Source: Saprospiraceae bacterium (GTDB lineage: Bacteria > Bacteroidota > Bacteroidia > Chitinophagales > Saprospiraceae). From it: 64,000 bases of DNA. A program made the position numbers and the translations under genes. The stretch lies in the NCBI GenBank assembly GCA_021739645.1, contig JAIPBL010000013.1, positions 26,846-90,845 of the forward strand, in the 5' to 3' direction. The notes under the pieces are model-generated. The model was given only the letters and a program-made list of their open reading frames with translations, had not been told where the DNA came from and made no database searches. Within the stretch, counting starts at the first letter, position 1, and every line of letters begins with the position of its first letter. This document shows, piece by piece, positions 37,180 to 47,152 of this stretch.

Positions 37180-37390
37180 AAGAGAGAAATTGGAAAATGC
37201 GAATATCGTTTTTTGTTCGAAAATTACCTAAGAAGTCAGCTAGTATTCGTCATAAATTAGGTTAACCCTCGACCAAAACATGCTATTTCAATGATGAAAC
37301 TCAAAAACAACGACACCAAATCATTAGGAATAGTTGCAAGCACCATCCGTTTTTTATACCCAATCCAGCATAAAAAAGGCAACTACTTGC

Positions 37391-38272
37391 TCAGATAGGC
37401 GAAAGCACAAAATTCCGCAGGTTTCGGCGATAGTCCGAAGGGGTTTGACCAGTTACTTGTTTAAACTGCTTGTTGAAATGCGACAAATTGTTGAACCCAC
37501 TGTCAAAACAAGCCGAGCTAATACTTTTGGACTCGCCTGAAAGCAAGTTGCAGGCTCTTGCCACTCGATACTCGTTCAGGAAATCGGTAAAAACTTTGTG
37601 GTTTAGTTTCTTGAAAAATCGGCAAAAGGCGGGAGTCGTCATGTTGATGTGCTGAGCCACTTCATCCTGTAAAAATTGCCGATAGAAATTTTCTTCCATG
37701 AATTCAAATACCTTTTTCATTCTGAAGTGGTCTTGAGGCTTCACCTCCGCACTAATTTGATTGATGTTTAGCGGGACAAATTCTTGCGTGGTTGCCATGA
37801 TTTGGAGAATTCGGAGCAGCTCAACCATCCGGTAAAAATTATCCATCTCTGACATTCGACCCAGCATCTGCCCAACTTCCCATCGAGTATGCCCATGAAA
37901 AGTAACCCCAGATTTTGCCCGTTCAAAAAGCTGCTGAACGGCTGCCATTTCTGGTTTGGTCAAAAAGTCGTTGCCGAGGAAGTCACTTCGCATTTGCACG
38001 ACTATCTCCTGGTGACTTTCGTAGAGTTCCTGCGCAAAACCCAGGTGGGGAATATTCGGGCCAAGAAAAATCAGGTCACCATCCTCGTAATAGCTGATAT
38101 GCTCTGCGATTTGTCTCTTACCTCTTCCGTTGGAAATGAACACGATTTCGTATTCTGGATGGCAGTGCCAGTAGGGTAGGCTAGAGCAGTTTTCCTCCGT
38201 AAACTGCCTGTAGGTAAAGGAACTGCCAAAAGAAGGTTGGATGTTTTCAAAGATTGGTTTGCCAATGCGCAT
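37391..38272 (-). CDS. AraC-family transcriptional regulator
   Basis: A 293-residue regulator with an N-terminal cupin sensor (YWHCHPEYEIVFIS, GDLIFLGPNIPHLGF) and a C-terminal double helix-turn-helix at about 185-285 (FLQDEVAQHINMTTPAFCRFFKK, SISSACFDSGFNNLSHFNKQFKQVTGQTPSDYR). Cupin-AraC proteins of this kind usually sense small sugars or metabolites. Its position 1.6 kb from the rhamnose operon makes it a candidate regulator of that operon, but MBL and small-protein genes lie between, so this is weak inference. A TAATTTTG -7 element on the minus strand lies at 38310-38317. Confidence 0.9.
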   Translation of the reverse strand: MRIGKPIFENIQPSFGSSFTYRQFTEENCSSLPYWHCHPEYEIVFISNGRGKRQIAEHISYYEDGDLIFLGPNIPHLGFAQELYESHQEIVVQMRSDFLGNDFLTKPEMAAVQQLFERAKSGVTFHGHTRWEVGQMLGRMSEMDNFYRMVELLRILQIMATTQEFVPLNINQISAEVKPQDHFRMKKVFEFMEENFYRQFLQDEVAQHINMTTPAFCRFFKKLNHKVFTDFLNEYRVARACNLLSGESKSISSACFDSGFNNLSHFNKQFKQVTGQTPSDYRRNLRNFVLSPI

Positions 38273-39130
38273 TTGATATCAATTTTATGAGATTTGACCA
38301 AGTTGGATGCAAAATTATCATTTTTGGTTAAAATAGTACCAGTAGTTGTCAAAATCAGCGTAGTATTCTAGCCTTCATGGCGGCTACCTTTGTAAGGTAT
38401 TTAAGTTTCATGTATTACCATTTAGTTTTAAGCACGTGGCATCCTCTCGGGTGTCACGTCCTTTTCCCCTGAAATTCTATTCTCCATTTTTTCAGATACT
38501 ATTTTATCCTGTCCAGATTTTGAGCCGTTATCCTTTGGAAGCGGCTTTTTTCTTTGTTCTCAGATGGATGGCAAATTGTCGGGTGGGCTGCAAAATCTGT
38601 AAAATGCAGTTGGAAAACACGCACTTTGGTTTCATTTTTCTTAGATTTCCAACCCTTCAAAAACCTGATTTACGCTTTAAAAATGTTTTGTTCTTGATTG
38701 GGAACAAAGCAAACTGTATTTGTCACGCTCTCCATATTGTCACCCTTGATGCTTTGTTAGAAAATTTGATAATAATTTGATTATCAATAGGTTAAAATTT
38801 ATTTTTGCAATTTTATCGAAACCGTTTTTATCCTCTTGAAGTAAGGACTAAACTTAAATTCACCACTAGGTACTTTTATAATTTGTAAAAATTAGGCTAC
38901 TCAGAAAACTGACTTTTAGTAGATATTGGTAGGTCAAATAGAAGGAGCCGATTTACATTTGTAGTATAAAAAAGTGTGTAGCAGTGAAGCCTCAGTTCAA
39001 GCAGGAAACACACGGGTGGCTTTTAATTTTCCAGCAGAGGATAAGCAATTTTGTAGGGTAAGTATCTTTCACTAAGTTTGCGCACTTCTTTTTTAGCGTA
39101 TCGGATTAATTTTCATTACAAATAAAACTC
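38273..39130. other. 858-base gap with promoter-like and hairpin elements
   Basis: No convincing gene. A plus-strand TACCTTTG is at 38385-38392, followed 42 bases later by a stable hairpin at 38434-38459 (ACGTGGCATCC with GGGTGTCACGT, four-base loop) and CCTTTTCC. A second plus-strand element TACATTTG is at 38954-38961 with TTG 25 bases upstream; it is the better candidate for the receptor gene at 39131 and would give a leader of about 165 bases. The 114-residue frame at 38436-38780 looks non-coding. Confidence 0.5.
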
Positions 39131-42100
39131 ATGTTTATGGCACGTAATTTACTACTCACTTTCACTTTTCTACTAACAGGATTGGTGGCTTTTGGCCAAA
39201 CTAGGTTGGAGGGAACGGTGACAGACGCTGAAACCGGCGAGCCAGTCATTTTTGCCACGGTGGCACTCTATCGTGATGGAGTGTTGAAAACCGGGACAGA
39301 GACTGACTTCGAAGGTTACTACAGCCTTTCCGAGATTGATGCAGGCACCTATGACGTTGAATTTTCCTACACAGGATATACTCCGTCCCGGGTTACAGGC
39401 ATGATAATCAACAGTGGTAAGGTGAACAAATTGGACACGAAGCTTTCTTCAGGAGTCCAACTTGTAGAAGTAGTCGTTAAGTACGAACGACCACTTATTG
39501 TACAGGACGGAACTACCCAAGGGGGTATTCTTAGCTCCGAACAAATTAAAGCCTTACCAACACGGGATGTCAATGCCTTGGCATCGTTCACCGCTGGTGT
39601 TTCGTCTGCTGACGAAGGCGGCGCATTGAACATTCGTGGCTCCAGGTCTAACGGTACCAACTATTATATTGATGGTGTAAGGGTATCTGGCACACTTCCT
39701 CCAAAACAAGCCATTGAGGAGTTAGAGGTAATCACAGGTGGCATGGAAGCCCGCTACGGGGACGTGACGGGAGGAATCGTTTCCATCACAACTAAGGGGC
39801 CCTCCGAAAAATTCAGCGGTGGAGTTGAATTGGAGAGTTCACGGTTAACTGACCCGTATTACCAAGACCTCGCTAGCCTACAGTTGAGTGGGCCTATCAT
39901 GAAAAGCAAAGGCCGCACCATTCTAGGTTACCGCGTCAACGGCCAATACCAGTACAACAAAGACAGCAACCCACCAGCTACGCCAGTTTATAGGGCTAAG
40001 GACGATGTGCTTGCTGAATTGGAGGCGAACCCAATCCGAATTGTCGGAAACACGGTTTACCCCGCTGCTGAATACGTTGACAATGAAGGCGTGAATGCCA
40101 TGGATTACAACCCAAACAATGACAATACTTCCATCAACTTGAATGGTAAATTGGATGCGAATTTGGGCAAGAACGTGGACGTTACGCTCTCCGGCACTTA
40201 CGATGATTCTCAGAATACGTTCACACCATCTAGTAATGGTACCACTTGGCAGACTTTCAACTCACAATTCAATCCAACACAAAAAAACTCCCGCCTGCGT
40301 GGCAACTTCCGCTTCCGCCACCGCCTTGGTGGTGCGGCCAACCCAGAAGGTAAAGGTGACGGGAAAGGCTCCGTCATTCAAAACGCTGTTTACACACTCC
40401 AATTTGGTTACGAAAAATCCAAATCCAGTGTTTCTGACCCACGCCATGGTGACAATCTTTTCAACTATGGTTATATCGGCAAGTTTGACCTTGCTTGGGA
40501 GCCAACGATTGACCCCGTTGTTGATTTGAGCCGCCCTGACACAATCGATATTTATGATGGGCAAGTGGACTACACGAGGGTGTTAAATGGTTATACGCCG
40601 AACACGGATATCAATCCAATTTTGACAAGGTACATTCCAAATAACGGATCTGATTTTGCTGATTTTGCCGATTACGAAACTATCAACGGTCGTATCCCAT
40701 CCACTTTGGGCAGCATTTGGGGAGGCCACCATACAAATATTGGTGCTGTTTACAATTCGAACAACAAAAGCAGCAGTGACCTCTACACCTTCAATGCCAA
40801 CACCTCTTTTGAATTGGTGCCGGGTGGGTCAGGAAGCAATCGCCACCAAATACAATTTGGTATCATGTACGAGCAAAGAAAATCACGGAGTTATTCTGTG
40901 GCACCATTTGGTCTTTGGACGTCTGCAAGGCTGCACGCCAACGAGCATATTGAAGGCCAGGGCCTAGATTCGTCTCAGGTCGTTGGAACTATGGAAGGCA
41001 CCTATTTCAGGAGAACATTTGCTGGTGATACTATTTGGACAATCGACGTTCCAATCTATGCTCCTAATATTACCACGGAGAATTCCGACAACCAGTTCTT
41101 CCGCAGGGTAAGGGATGCACTTGGCATGCAACTGAACGAGTACGTAAACATTGACGGCCTCGACCCAAGCCAACTGAACCTTGACATGTTCTCCGCACGG
41201 GAACTCAATGACGATAATCGGATAGGCTATTATGGTTACGATTACTTGGGCAATGAGCTTGACGGGATAACTTTCGAAGATTTTTTCACCCATAAAACAG
41301 CTGGTGTACGTGATTTTCCAGTGGCGGCATTTGAGCCAAACTATCAGGCAGCGTACATTCAGGACAAGTTCAAATTCAGGGACGTGTTCTTCCGGGTTGG
41401 CTTGCGCATCGACCGCTTTGATGCCAATACTAAGGTGTTGAAAGACCCATATTCCCTTTATGACGTAATGACGGCTTCTGACTTTCAAACCAAATTCGGC
41501 ACCGATCGTCCGGGCAACATTGGTGATGACTTCAAGGTATATGTGACAAGTGAAGGAGGAGAAACCGTAAAGGCCTATCGCAACGAAGACACATGGTACT
41601 TTGCCAACGGCGCACCTGCCAACGATGGCACGGAAATATTTGGTGGAACAATCGTTTACCCTCGCTATGCCACGGATGATAACTCCAAGCGTGACATTAC
41701 CAGCGAAAACTTTGACCCAGATGTTTCTTTCGAAGACTATACACCGCAAATCAACTGGATGCCGCGTTTGGCATTCTCCTTCCCGATTTCGGATGAGGCC
41801 AACTTTTTCGCCAACTACGACGTACTTGTACAGCGCCCACCTTCCAACTCCCTTGTAAGCCCGCTTACTTATTTTTACTGGGAGCAAAATGGCAGTGGCC
41901 TTCGCAACAATTCCAACCTGAAGCCAGAGCGCACGGTAACATACGAAGTTGGTTTCCAGCAAAAAGTAGGAACCAACTCTGCCGTGAAGTTGTCAGCTTA
42001 CTACAAAGAGTTGCGTGACATGATTCAGAGCCGTTTCTACCTAAACGTGCCTGCACCGGTGAACAATTACGAAACCTTCGATAACCTTGACTTTGCAACG

Positions 42101-42802
42101 GTTAAGGCCTTCTCAATTAGCTATGACCTGCGCCGTACTGGCAATATCCAAATGAATTTGTCCTATACCCTGCAGTTTGCAGATGGCACTGGTTCAAACG
42201 CCGAGTCATCAAGGGGTCTAGCTTCAAGGGGTATTCAGCGGACGTTGTTCCCAATGAGCTTCGACGAGCGTCACCGCATCAATGCAATTATTGACTACCG
42301 CTACGCTTCCGGTCAGGCATACAATGGCCCTACCATCGCAGGTATTGACATTTTGGCTAATACTGGTGTAAACTTCGCAGCTTCCACCGTTTCAGGCCGT
42401 CCATACACCGCTGCTATCCAGCCAGAGGCATTTGGTTCATCTGGTATCAAAGGTGCCGTGAACGGTTCAAGGCTTCCGTGGAATACTTTGGTGGCCATGC
42501 AAGTTGACAAACAGTTCAACCTCACTAAAGAAGGTGCAAGTCGCAATATTGGAATGAACGTTTATGTGCGGGTTTCCAACCTGTTTGACAAGCGCAACAT
42601 CCAAGGCGTTTACACCTACTCAGGTGAGCCGAACGACGACGGCTTCTTGAATTCGGCTCGTGGTGCCCTGCAGCTTCAAAATGCAACGGGTACGGGACAA
42701 AGTTCATCCGCTTACTTGGCGTCTTATCAGTGGAGGATGTTGAACCCTAACAATTACAGCCTTCCAAGAAGGATATACATTGGTGCCATCTTTGATTTTT
42801 AA
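39131..42802 (+). CDS. TonB-dependent receptor of the giant-protein locus
   Basis: A 1223-residue outer-membrane receptor. Signal at about 1-23 (LLTGLVAFGQ); carboxypeptidase-regulatory-like domain about 24-105 (EGTVTDAETGEPVIFATVALY); plug about 110-225 (VVKYERPLIVQ, LPTRDVNALASFTAGV, LNIRGSRSNGTNYYIDGVRV, ARYGDVTGGIVSITTKG); then a large barrel ending RRIYIGAIFDF. The barrel is longer than that of common siderophore receptors. No SusD gene follows. Instead the next genes encode a giant T9SS protein and a PorV-like barrel, suggesting a dedicated surface complex (inference). ATG at 39137 is an alternative start. Confidence 0.92.
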   Translation: MFMARNLLLTFTFLLTGLVAFGQTRLEGTVTDAETGEPVIFATVALYRDGVLKTGTETDFEGYYSLSEIDAGTYDVEFSYTGYTPSRVTGMIINSGKVNKLDTKLSSGVQLVEVVVKYERPLIVQDGTTQGGILSSEQIKALPTRDVNALASFTAGVSSADEGGALNIRGSRSNGTNYYIDGVRVSGTLPPKQAIEELEVITGGMEARYGDVTGGIVSITTKGPSEKFSGGVELESSRLTDPYYQDLASLQLSGPIMKSKGRTILGYRVNGQYQYNKDSNPPATPVYRAKDDVLAELEANPIRIVGNTVYPAAEYVDNEGVNAMDYNPNNDNTSINLNGKLDANLGKNVDVTLSGTYDDSQNTFTPSSNGTTWQTFNSQFNPTQKNSRLRGNFRFRHRLGGAANPEGKGDGKGSVIQNAVYTLQFGYEKSKSSVSDPRHGDNLFNYGYIGKFDLAWEPTIDPVVDLSRPDTIDIYDGQVDYTRVLNGYTPNTDINPILTRYIPNNGSDFADFADYETINGRIPSTLGSIWGGHHTNIGAVYNSNNKSSSDLYTFNANTSFELVPGGSGSNRHQIQFGIMYEQRKSRSYSVAPFGLWTSARLHANEHIEGQGLDSSQVVGTMEGTYFRRTFAGDTIWTIDVPIYAPNITTENSDNQFFRRVRDALGMQLNEYVNIDGLDPSQLNLDMFSARELNDDNRIGYYGYDYLGNELDGITFEDFFTHKTAGVRDFPVAAFEPNYQAAYIQDKFKFRDVFFRVGLRIDRFDANTKVLKDPYSLYDVMTASDFQTKFGTDRPGNIGDDFKVYVTSEGGETVKAYRNEDTWYFANGAPANDGTEIFGGTIVYPRYATDDNSKRDITSENFDPDVSFEDYTPQINWMPRLAFSFPISDEANFFANYDVLVQRPPSNSLVSPLTYFYWEQNGSGLRNNSNLKPERTVTYEVGFQQKVGTNSAVKLSAYYKELRDMIQSRFYLNVPAPVNNYETFDNLDFATVKAFSISYDLRRTGNIQMNLSYTLQFADGTGSNAESSRGLASRGIQRTLFPMSFDERHRINAIIDYRYASGQAYNGPTIAGIDILANTGVNFAASTVSGRPYTAAIQPEAFGSSGIKGAVNGSRLPWNTLVAMQVDKQFNLTKEGASRNIGMNVYVRVSNLFDKRNIQGVYTYSGEPNDDGFLNSARGALQLQNATGTGQSSSAYLASYQWRMLNPNNYSLPRRIYIGAIFDF

Positions 42803-42817
42803 GATTTGAATTTATCC

Positions 42818-42848
42818 TGGTAAAAGCAGGGCTAGCCTGCTTTTACCA
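42818..42848 (+). other. 13-bp perfect hairpin between receptor and giant gene
   Basis: TGGTAAAAGCAGG (42818-42830) pairs perfectly with CCTGCTTTTACCA (42836-42848). No T-tract follows (AAATTGAAT), so it may be a weak terminator, an mRNA-end stabiliser or a processing site that sets different levels for the two genes. Confidence 0.6.
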
Positions 42849-42954
42849 AAATTGAATATTTATAGAATTGTTGTTGGATGGATGACCTGCCTTTGAAAGC
42901 CAAATTTTGGCAAAGGCAGTTATCAGTTCAGCAATAAAACCAAATTTTTGAACC

Positions 42955-45900
42955 ATGCGTAGTTTTAAAACAATACTAACAACTGCAGTGGCAATTTTGG
43001 TCTTTGCCTCCTCGGCTCATGCATATTATGACCCGAGCAGGCAGCACAAAAAGCCCAGCAAAAATACCGTCAATTTCCGGGAGGCATGTGTGACTGCCAA
43101 GGCCCAGATTGACCAAGACGTAAACAACGTACGTGCCCGTTTGACCACTGGTGGCGACGTTTGGTGGGATCGAGCCGATGGCAAATATGTGGTGCCAAAA
43201 GTGCCACTCGGCCAGACTGAGGTTTCTTCCATCTTCGCCGGAGCCGTTTGGCTTGGTGGGTATGACAATGGTGGCAACTTGAAAACTGCCTGTCAGACTT
43301 ATGGCAACAATGGTGGAAACAGTGACTTCTGGCCTGGCCCACTATCGCCAGACGAAGGAACTACTACCAAGGAGACCTGCAGTAATTGGGACAAGTTCTT
43401 TGAGGTTTCTGGTCCAGAAATCCAAGAACACCTCACCTTTTATCAAACAGCACTTGAAGGCGGTGCTCCTTATACGGAAGACATGATTCCGCCGGGTGTA
43501 AAAGGATGGCCAGGCAGGAAGAACCAATTCTTCTTTGGCGTCCACAATTTCCTTTTGCCAGATACCGACCAAGGCCTCGCTGGTTTTTACGACCAAGATG
43601 GAGACGGTTATTACGAGCCGCTGGATGGTGACTTTCCTACCATTGAAATTCGTGGTTGTGAGGAATTCCCGCCACAATTCCCGGATGAAATGATTTTCTG
43701 GATTTACAACGATGAAGGTGGCGCTGCCACCCACGGTGAGACCAATGGTATCGCCATTCGTATGGAGGTGCAGGTTCAGGCATTTGGTTATTCAACGAAC
43801 GACCAGATAAACGACATGACCTTCCAGCGCTACAAGCTCATCAACCGTGCGAAAGAGGACATTGATAGCACATTCTTCGCCATGTGGGTGGACTCTGATT
43901 TGGGTTGCCACCTCGATGACTATGTTGGTTGCGATGTTGAAAGAAGCCTTGCTTATACCTACAACGTTGACGCAGAAGACGGCCAGCCAGGTATCACTTG
44001 TGATGGTGTTCCTACTTACGGGACTGATGTTCCAATCATCGGTGTGGACTACTTCCGTGGCCCATTGGATGAAAATGGTGATGAGTTAGGAATGTCTTCG
44101 TTTACGTATTTCAACAACACGATAGCTAGCCCTCCTCCGGGTACAACCGACCCAGCTACTGATGTTGAATTCTACCGCTACCTTTCTGGTAGCTGGAAAG
44201 ATGGCACCCATGTTACATTCGGAGGTGATGGATACGATCCAACAAATACTAACCCTGCTAATTTCATTGACTTCGCATTTCCTGGCGACCCTGATGATCC
44301 AAATGGTTGGTCAATGTGCAACCCAGGGCCTGAGTTCCCTACTGGCTTGCCCGCTTATGACCGTCGTACTGTTCAAGCATCAGGTCCTTTCGTTCTTCAG
44401 CCAGGTGCTGTGAACGAGCTGATCATCGGTGCAGTTTGGGTACCAAGCCTCGACTACCCATGCCCAGATATTTCAAAACTGCAAATTGCTGACGACCTTG
44501 CACAAGACTTGTTCGACAACTGCTTCGACATCATTGACGGCCCCGATGCCCCAGATGTTGACTGGATTGCCCTAGACCGGGAAATCATTGCCGTTCTGAC
44601 AAACAGGCCATCGCCTGCTTCGAACAACTATTTGGAGTTGTACGAAGAGAATGTAATTGGTATCAATGCGGCTATTCCAAACATTGATTCAACTTACAAT
44701 TTCGAAGGATATATGATTTATCAGGTGGCTGGCCCAGGTGTCAGCACTTCTGAGTTTGACAACCCAACAAAAGCTAAGTTGGTTTATTGGGTGGATGTAA
44801 AGAATGGCATTAAAGCACTTTACAATTGGGTTTCCGTGGAAAACCCTGGTGCCGAGCTTGACCCTACCGTTCCTGAGTACATTTTTTACCCAGAAGTAAA
44901 AATTGAAGCCTTGGACAATGGTATCAGGCACACGTTCAACTTCACTGAAGACCAATTTGCGACCAGCGACCGCCGACTTATAAATCACCGCAAATACTAC
45001 TATACGGCACTGGCTTATGGTACGAACAACTGGCAACAGTTCAACCCACTCGAACAGAACGGTCAAAAAGTGACCTTTTTGGTGGGTAGAAGGAATATTG
45101 GTCCGAACGCCGATGGTTTCCCTTACACCGTAATTCCAAGGCCAATCGTTGACCGTACGGTCAATTCGACCTATGGCGATGGACCGATAATCACCCGTAT
45201 TGATGGTGTTGGTGCTGGCAACAATTTCCTCGATGTTTCTGATGACATGAGGGCAAAAATGCTGAGTGCTGATTTTGATGGTAAAATCGTTTACGAGCAA
45301 GGCCGTGGCCCTATTGATGTAAAAGTATTCAACCCGCTGGAAGTGCTGGATGGTAAATTCCAACTCACTTTTACCGACGAGAACATGACGAACGACAAGT
45401 TGGACCAAAGTGTATTCTGGAAGCTCACCAATTTAGGCACGGGCGAAGAAACCGTTTCTGACAAGTCGTTGAATTTCTTGAATGAGCAAATCTTTGGACA
45501 GTATGGTTTCACCATTTCTGTGGGCCAAACGACCGATGCAGGTGCTTGTAGCAGCAATACATTTGGTGCTATTGGCAACGAACAAACCTACCGGGATTTG
45601 AATGCGCCAAATTGGTTCAGAGGCATCAAGGATGGTTACAACGTTACAAGTGACAACTTCCCTGGCGTATTGAATACTGCATTTGATTTTATCAGGTTTG
45701 ATGAAAACAGCTGGGACTGTCACTATGAAAACATGTTACTTTCCTTGGGTGATGGCAGCTTTTCGCCCTACCAATTGACCGATTTCAGGTCAAGGATAGG
45801 CGGCACTGAATTCCCATTTTTCTTGTCTCCGGCATGGAGGAGTGCTCAGAACTCTATCGTGGCAAAGCCAGATGATGTTTTGGCGGATTTGAACAACGTG

Positions 45901-47046
45901 GACATCGTTTTTACTTCTGACAAATCAAAGTGGAGCCGTTGCATCATCGTGGAAATGGCCAATACAGACTATACCAGCTTTGCACTGAAGGAAGATGGGA
46001 CGCCAGTTACCACAGCTGGTACTACGCCAACCAACCCAATTCTCAGCTTCGACCTTCGCAACTCACCATCCGTGGGTAAGGAAGATGCTGATAATGATGA
46101 ACTTCCAGACCCAGATGGCGATGGTATCGGAATGGGATGGTTCCCAGGCTATGCCGTGAACGTCGAAACTGGTAAGCGAGTGAACATTTTCTTTGGTGAA
46201 AACTCAGCCTACTCTGAGCAGACTGGATTTCTGAGCAACTACATCAATGGCAAGCCGAACGGTGCTGACATGATGTTCAACCCGACTTCGCAATTGTTTT
46301 GGCCTGCTGATTACTCTGCTGACTTCAGTGTGTTCAACTCACCGATGTTCTGGTATGCTGGTGGCCAACACTACATTTATGTGACCACGGAAGACTACGA
46401 TGAGTGTGCTTACCTCCGTGGAAGGTTTGACCCGAACGAGTCTGACATCAAGAAAGTGAACGGCTTGAAACGCATCACGTGGGCAGGTTTGCCTTTGCTG
46501 AATACGGGCACTCAATTTTTGTCTTACAAAGATGGGCTTATTCCAAACGACCTGGCCATCAAGCTCAGGGTGGACAATTCTTATGCTGTTGCTACGGGCA
46601 CGGGTGAGTTTAACGGCTACCCAACCTATGAATTTGAACTCGCTGGCAAACAAGCTGAAGCATTGACTCAAGAAGGCATCAACGAAGCATTGGACAAGAT
46701 AAACATGGTGCCTAACCCGTACTATGCCTTCTCCGACTACGAAGACGGCCGTTTGTCAAACGTGGTGAAAATCACCAACCTGCCAGCCAAGTGCATCGTC
46801 ACGATTTACTCGCTGGATGGGAAATTCATCCGTCAATACAACCGGGACGAACTTCCTGGTATGTCCAACGGTAGTGGAACGCCTAATTCTCAAATCATCC
46901 CTGACATCGAATGGGACTTGAAGAACAGCAAAGGCATTCCGATTTCTGCTGGGGTTTACCTCGTTCACGTGAACGCTTACGACCTCGGCGAGCGCACCCT
47001 GAAGTTCTTTGGCATCACTCGCCAGTATGACCCGACGGGCTTGTAA
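42955..47046 (+). CDS. Giant T9SS-exported surface protein, copy 1
   Basis: A 1363-residue exported protein with signal MRSFKTILTTAVAILVFASSAHA. Residues about 60-530 hold the domain shared with the proteins at 154 and 48385 (WWDRADGKYVVP, GGYDNGGNLKTACQTYG, GWPGRKN, DEGGAATHGETNG, DSDLGCHLDDYVGC, GSWKDGTHVTFGGDGYDP). A mid-region has further domains; residues about 980-1150 contain SDKSKWSRCIIVE, an Asp-rich loop DADNDELPDPDGDGIGMGW and GGQHYIYV. The C-terminus (from about 1248, MVPNPYYAF, ITNLPAKCIVTIYSLDGK, GVYLVHVNA) is a T9SS sorting-type domain, but it continues past the usual end with FFGITRQYDPTGL. No enzymatic motif was recognised. Probably displayed on the cell surface. Confidence 0.9.
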   Translation: MRSFKTILTTAVAILVFASSAHAYYDPSRQHKKPSKNTVNFREACVTAKAQIDQDVNNVRARLTTGGDVWWDRADGKYVVPKVPLGQTEVSSIFAGAVWLGGYDNGGNLKTACQTYGNNGGNSDFWPGPLSPDEGTTTKETCSNWDKFFEVSGPEIQEHLTFYQTALEGGAPYTEDMIPPGVKGWPGRKNQFFFGVHNFLLPDTDQGLAGFYDQDGDGYYEPLDGDFPTIEIRGCEEFPPQFPDEMIFWIYNDEGGAATHGETNGIAIRMEVQVQAFGYSTNDQINDMTFQRYKLINRAKEDIDSTFFAMWVDSDLGCHLDDYVGCDVERSLAYTYNVDAEDGQPGITCDGVPTYGTDVPIIGVDYFRGPLDENGDELGMSSFTYFNNTIASPPPGTTDPATDVEFYRYLSGSWKDGTHVTFGGDGYDPTNTNPANFIDFAFPGDPDDPNGWSMCNPGPEFPTGLPAYDRRTVQASGPFVLQPGAVNELIIGAVWVPSLDYPCPDISKLQIADDLAQDLFDNCFDIIDGPDAPDVDWIALDREIIAVLTNRPSPASNNYLELYEENVIGINAAIPNIDSTYNFEGYMIYQVAGPGVSTSEFDNPTKAKLVYWVDVKNGIKALYNWVSVENPGAELDPTVPEYIFYPEVKIEALDNGIRHTFNFTEDQFATSDRRLINHRKYYYTALAYGTNNWQQFNPLEQNGQKVTFLVGRRNIGPNADGFPYTVIPRPIVDRTVNSTYGDGPIITRIDGVGAGNNFLDVSDDMRAKMLSADFDGKIVYEQGRGPIDVKVFNPLEVLDGKFQLTFTDENMTNDKLDQSVFWKLTNLGTGEETVSDKSLNFLNEQIFGQYGFTISVGQTTDAGACSSNTFGAIGNEQTYRDLNAPNWFRGIKDGYNVTSDNFPGVLNTAFDFIRFDENSWDCHYENMLLSLGDGSFSPYQLTDFRSRIGGTEFPFFLSPAWRSAQNSIVAKPDDVLADLNNVDIVFTSDKSKWSRCIIVEMANTDYTSFALKEDGTPVTTAGTTPTNPILSFDLRNSPSVGKEDADNDELPDPDGDGIGMGWFPGYAVNVETGKRVNIFFGENSAYSEQTGFLSNYINGKPNGADMMFNPTSQLFWPADYSADFSVFNSPMFWYAGGQHYIYVTTEDYDECAYLRGRFDPNESDIKKVNGLKRITWAGLPLLNTGTQFLSYKDGLIPNDLAIKLRVDNSYAVATGTGEFNGYPTYEFELAGKQAEALTQEGINEALDKINMVPNPYYAFSDYEDGRLSNVVKITNLPAKCIVTIYSLDGKFIRQYNRDELPGMSNGSGTPNSQIIPDIEWDLKNSKGIPISAGVYLVHVNAYDLGERTLKFFGITRQYDPTGL

Positions 47047-47152
47047 AAATCAGCAAGAACTTGGAATTTCGGTTCCGGCAAGGATGTGGTCTTCACCACC
47101 AGAATTGCCGGACCCGAACTCCATTCTCTTCATCAAATTCAAAGAAAATTTT

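Noticed and set aside
38436..38780. 114-residue open frame between the AraC and receptor genes
   Set aside because: It starts inside a hairpin, has an irregular Phe/Leu/Cys-rich composition, shows no domain or signal and lies in AT-rich spacer sequence.
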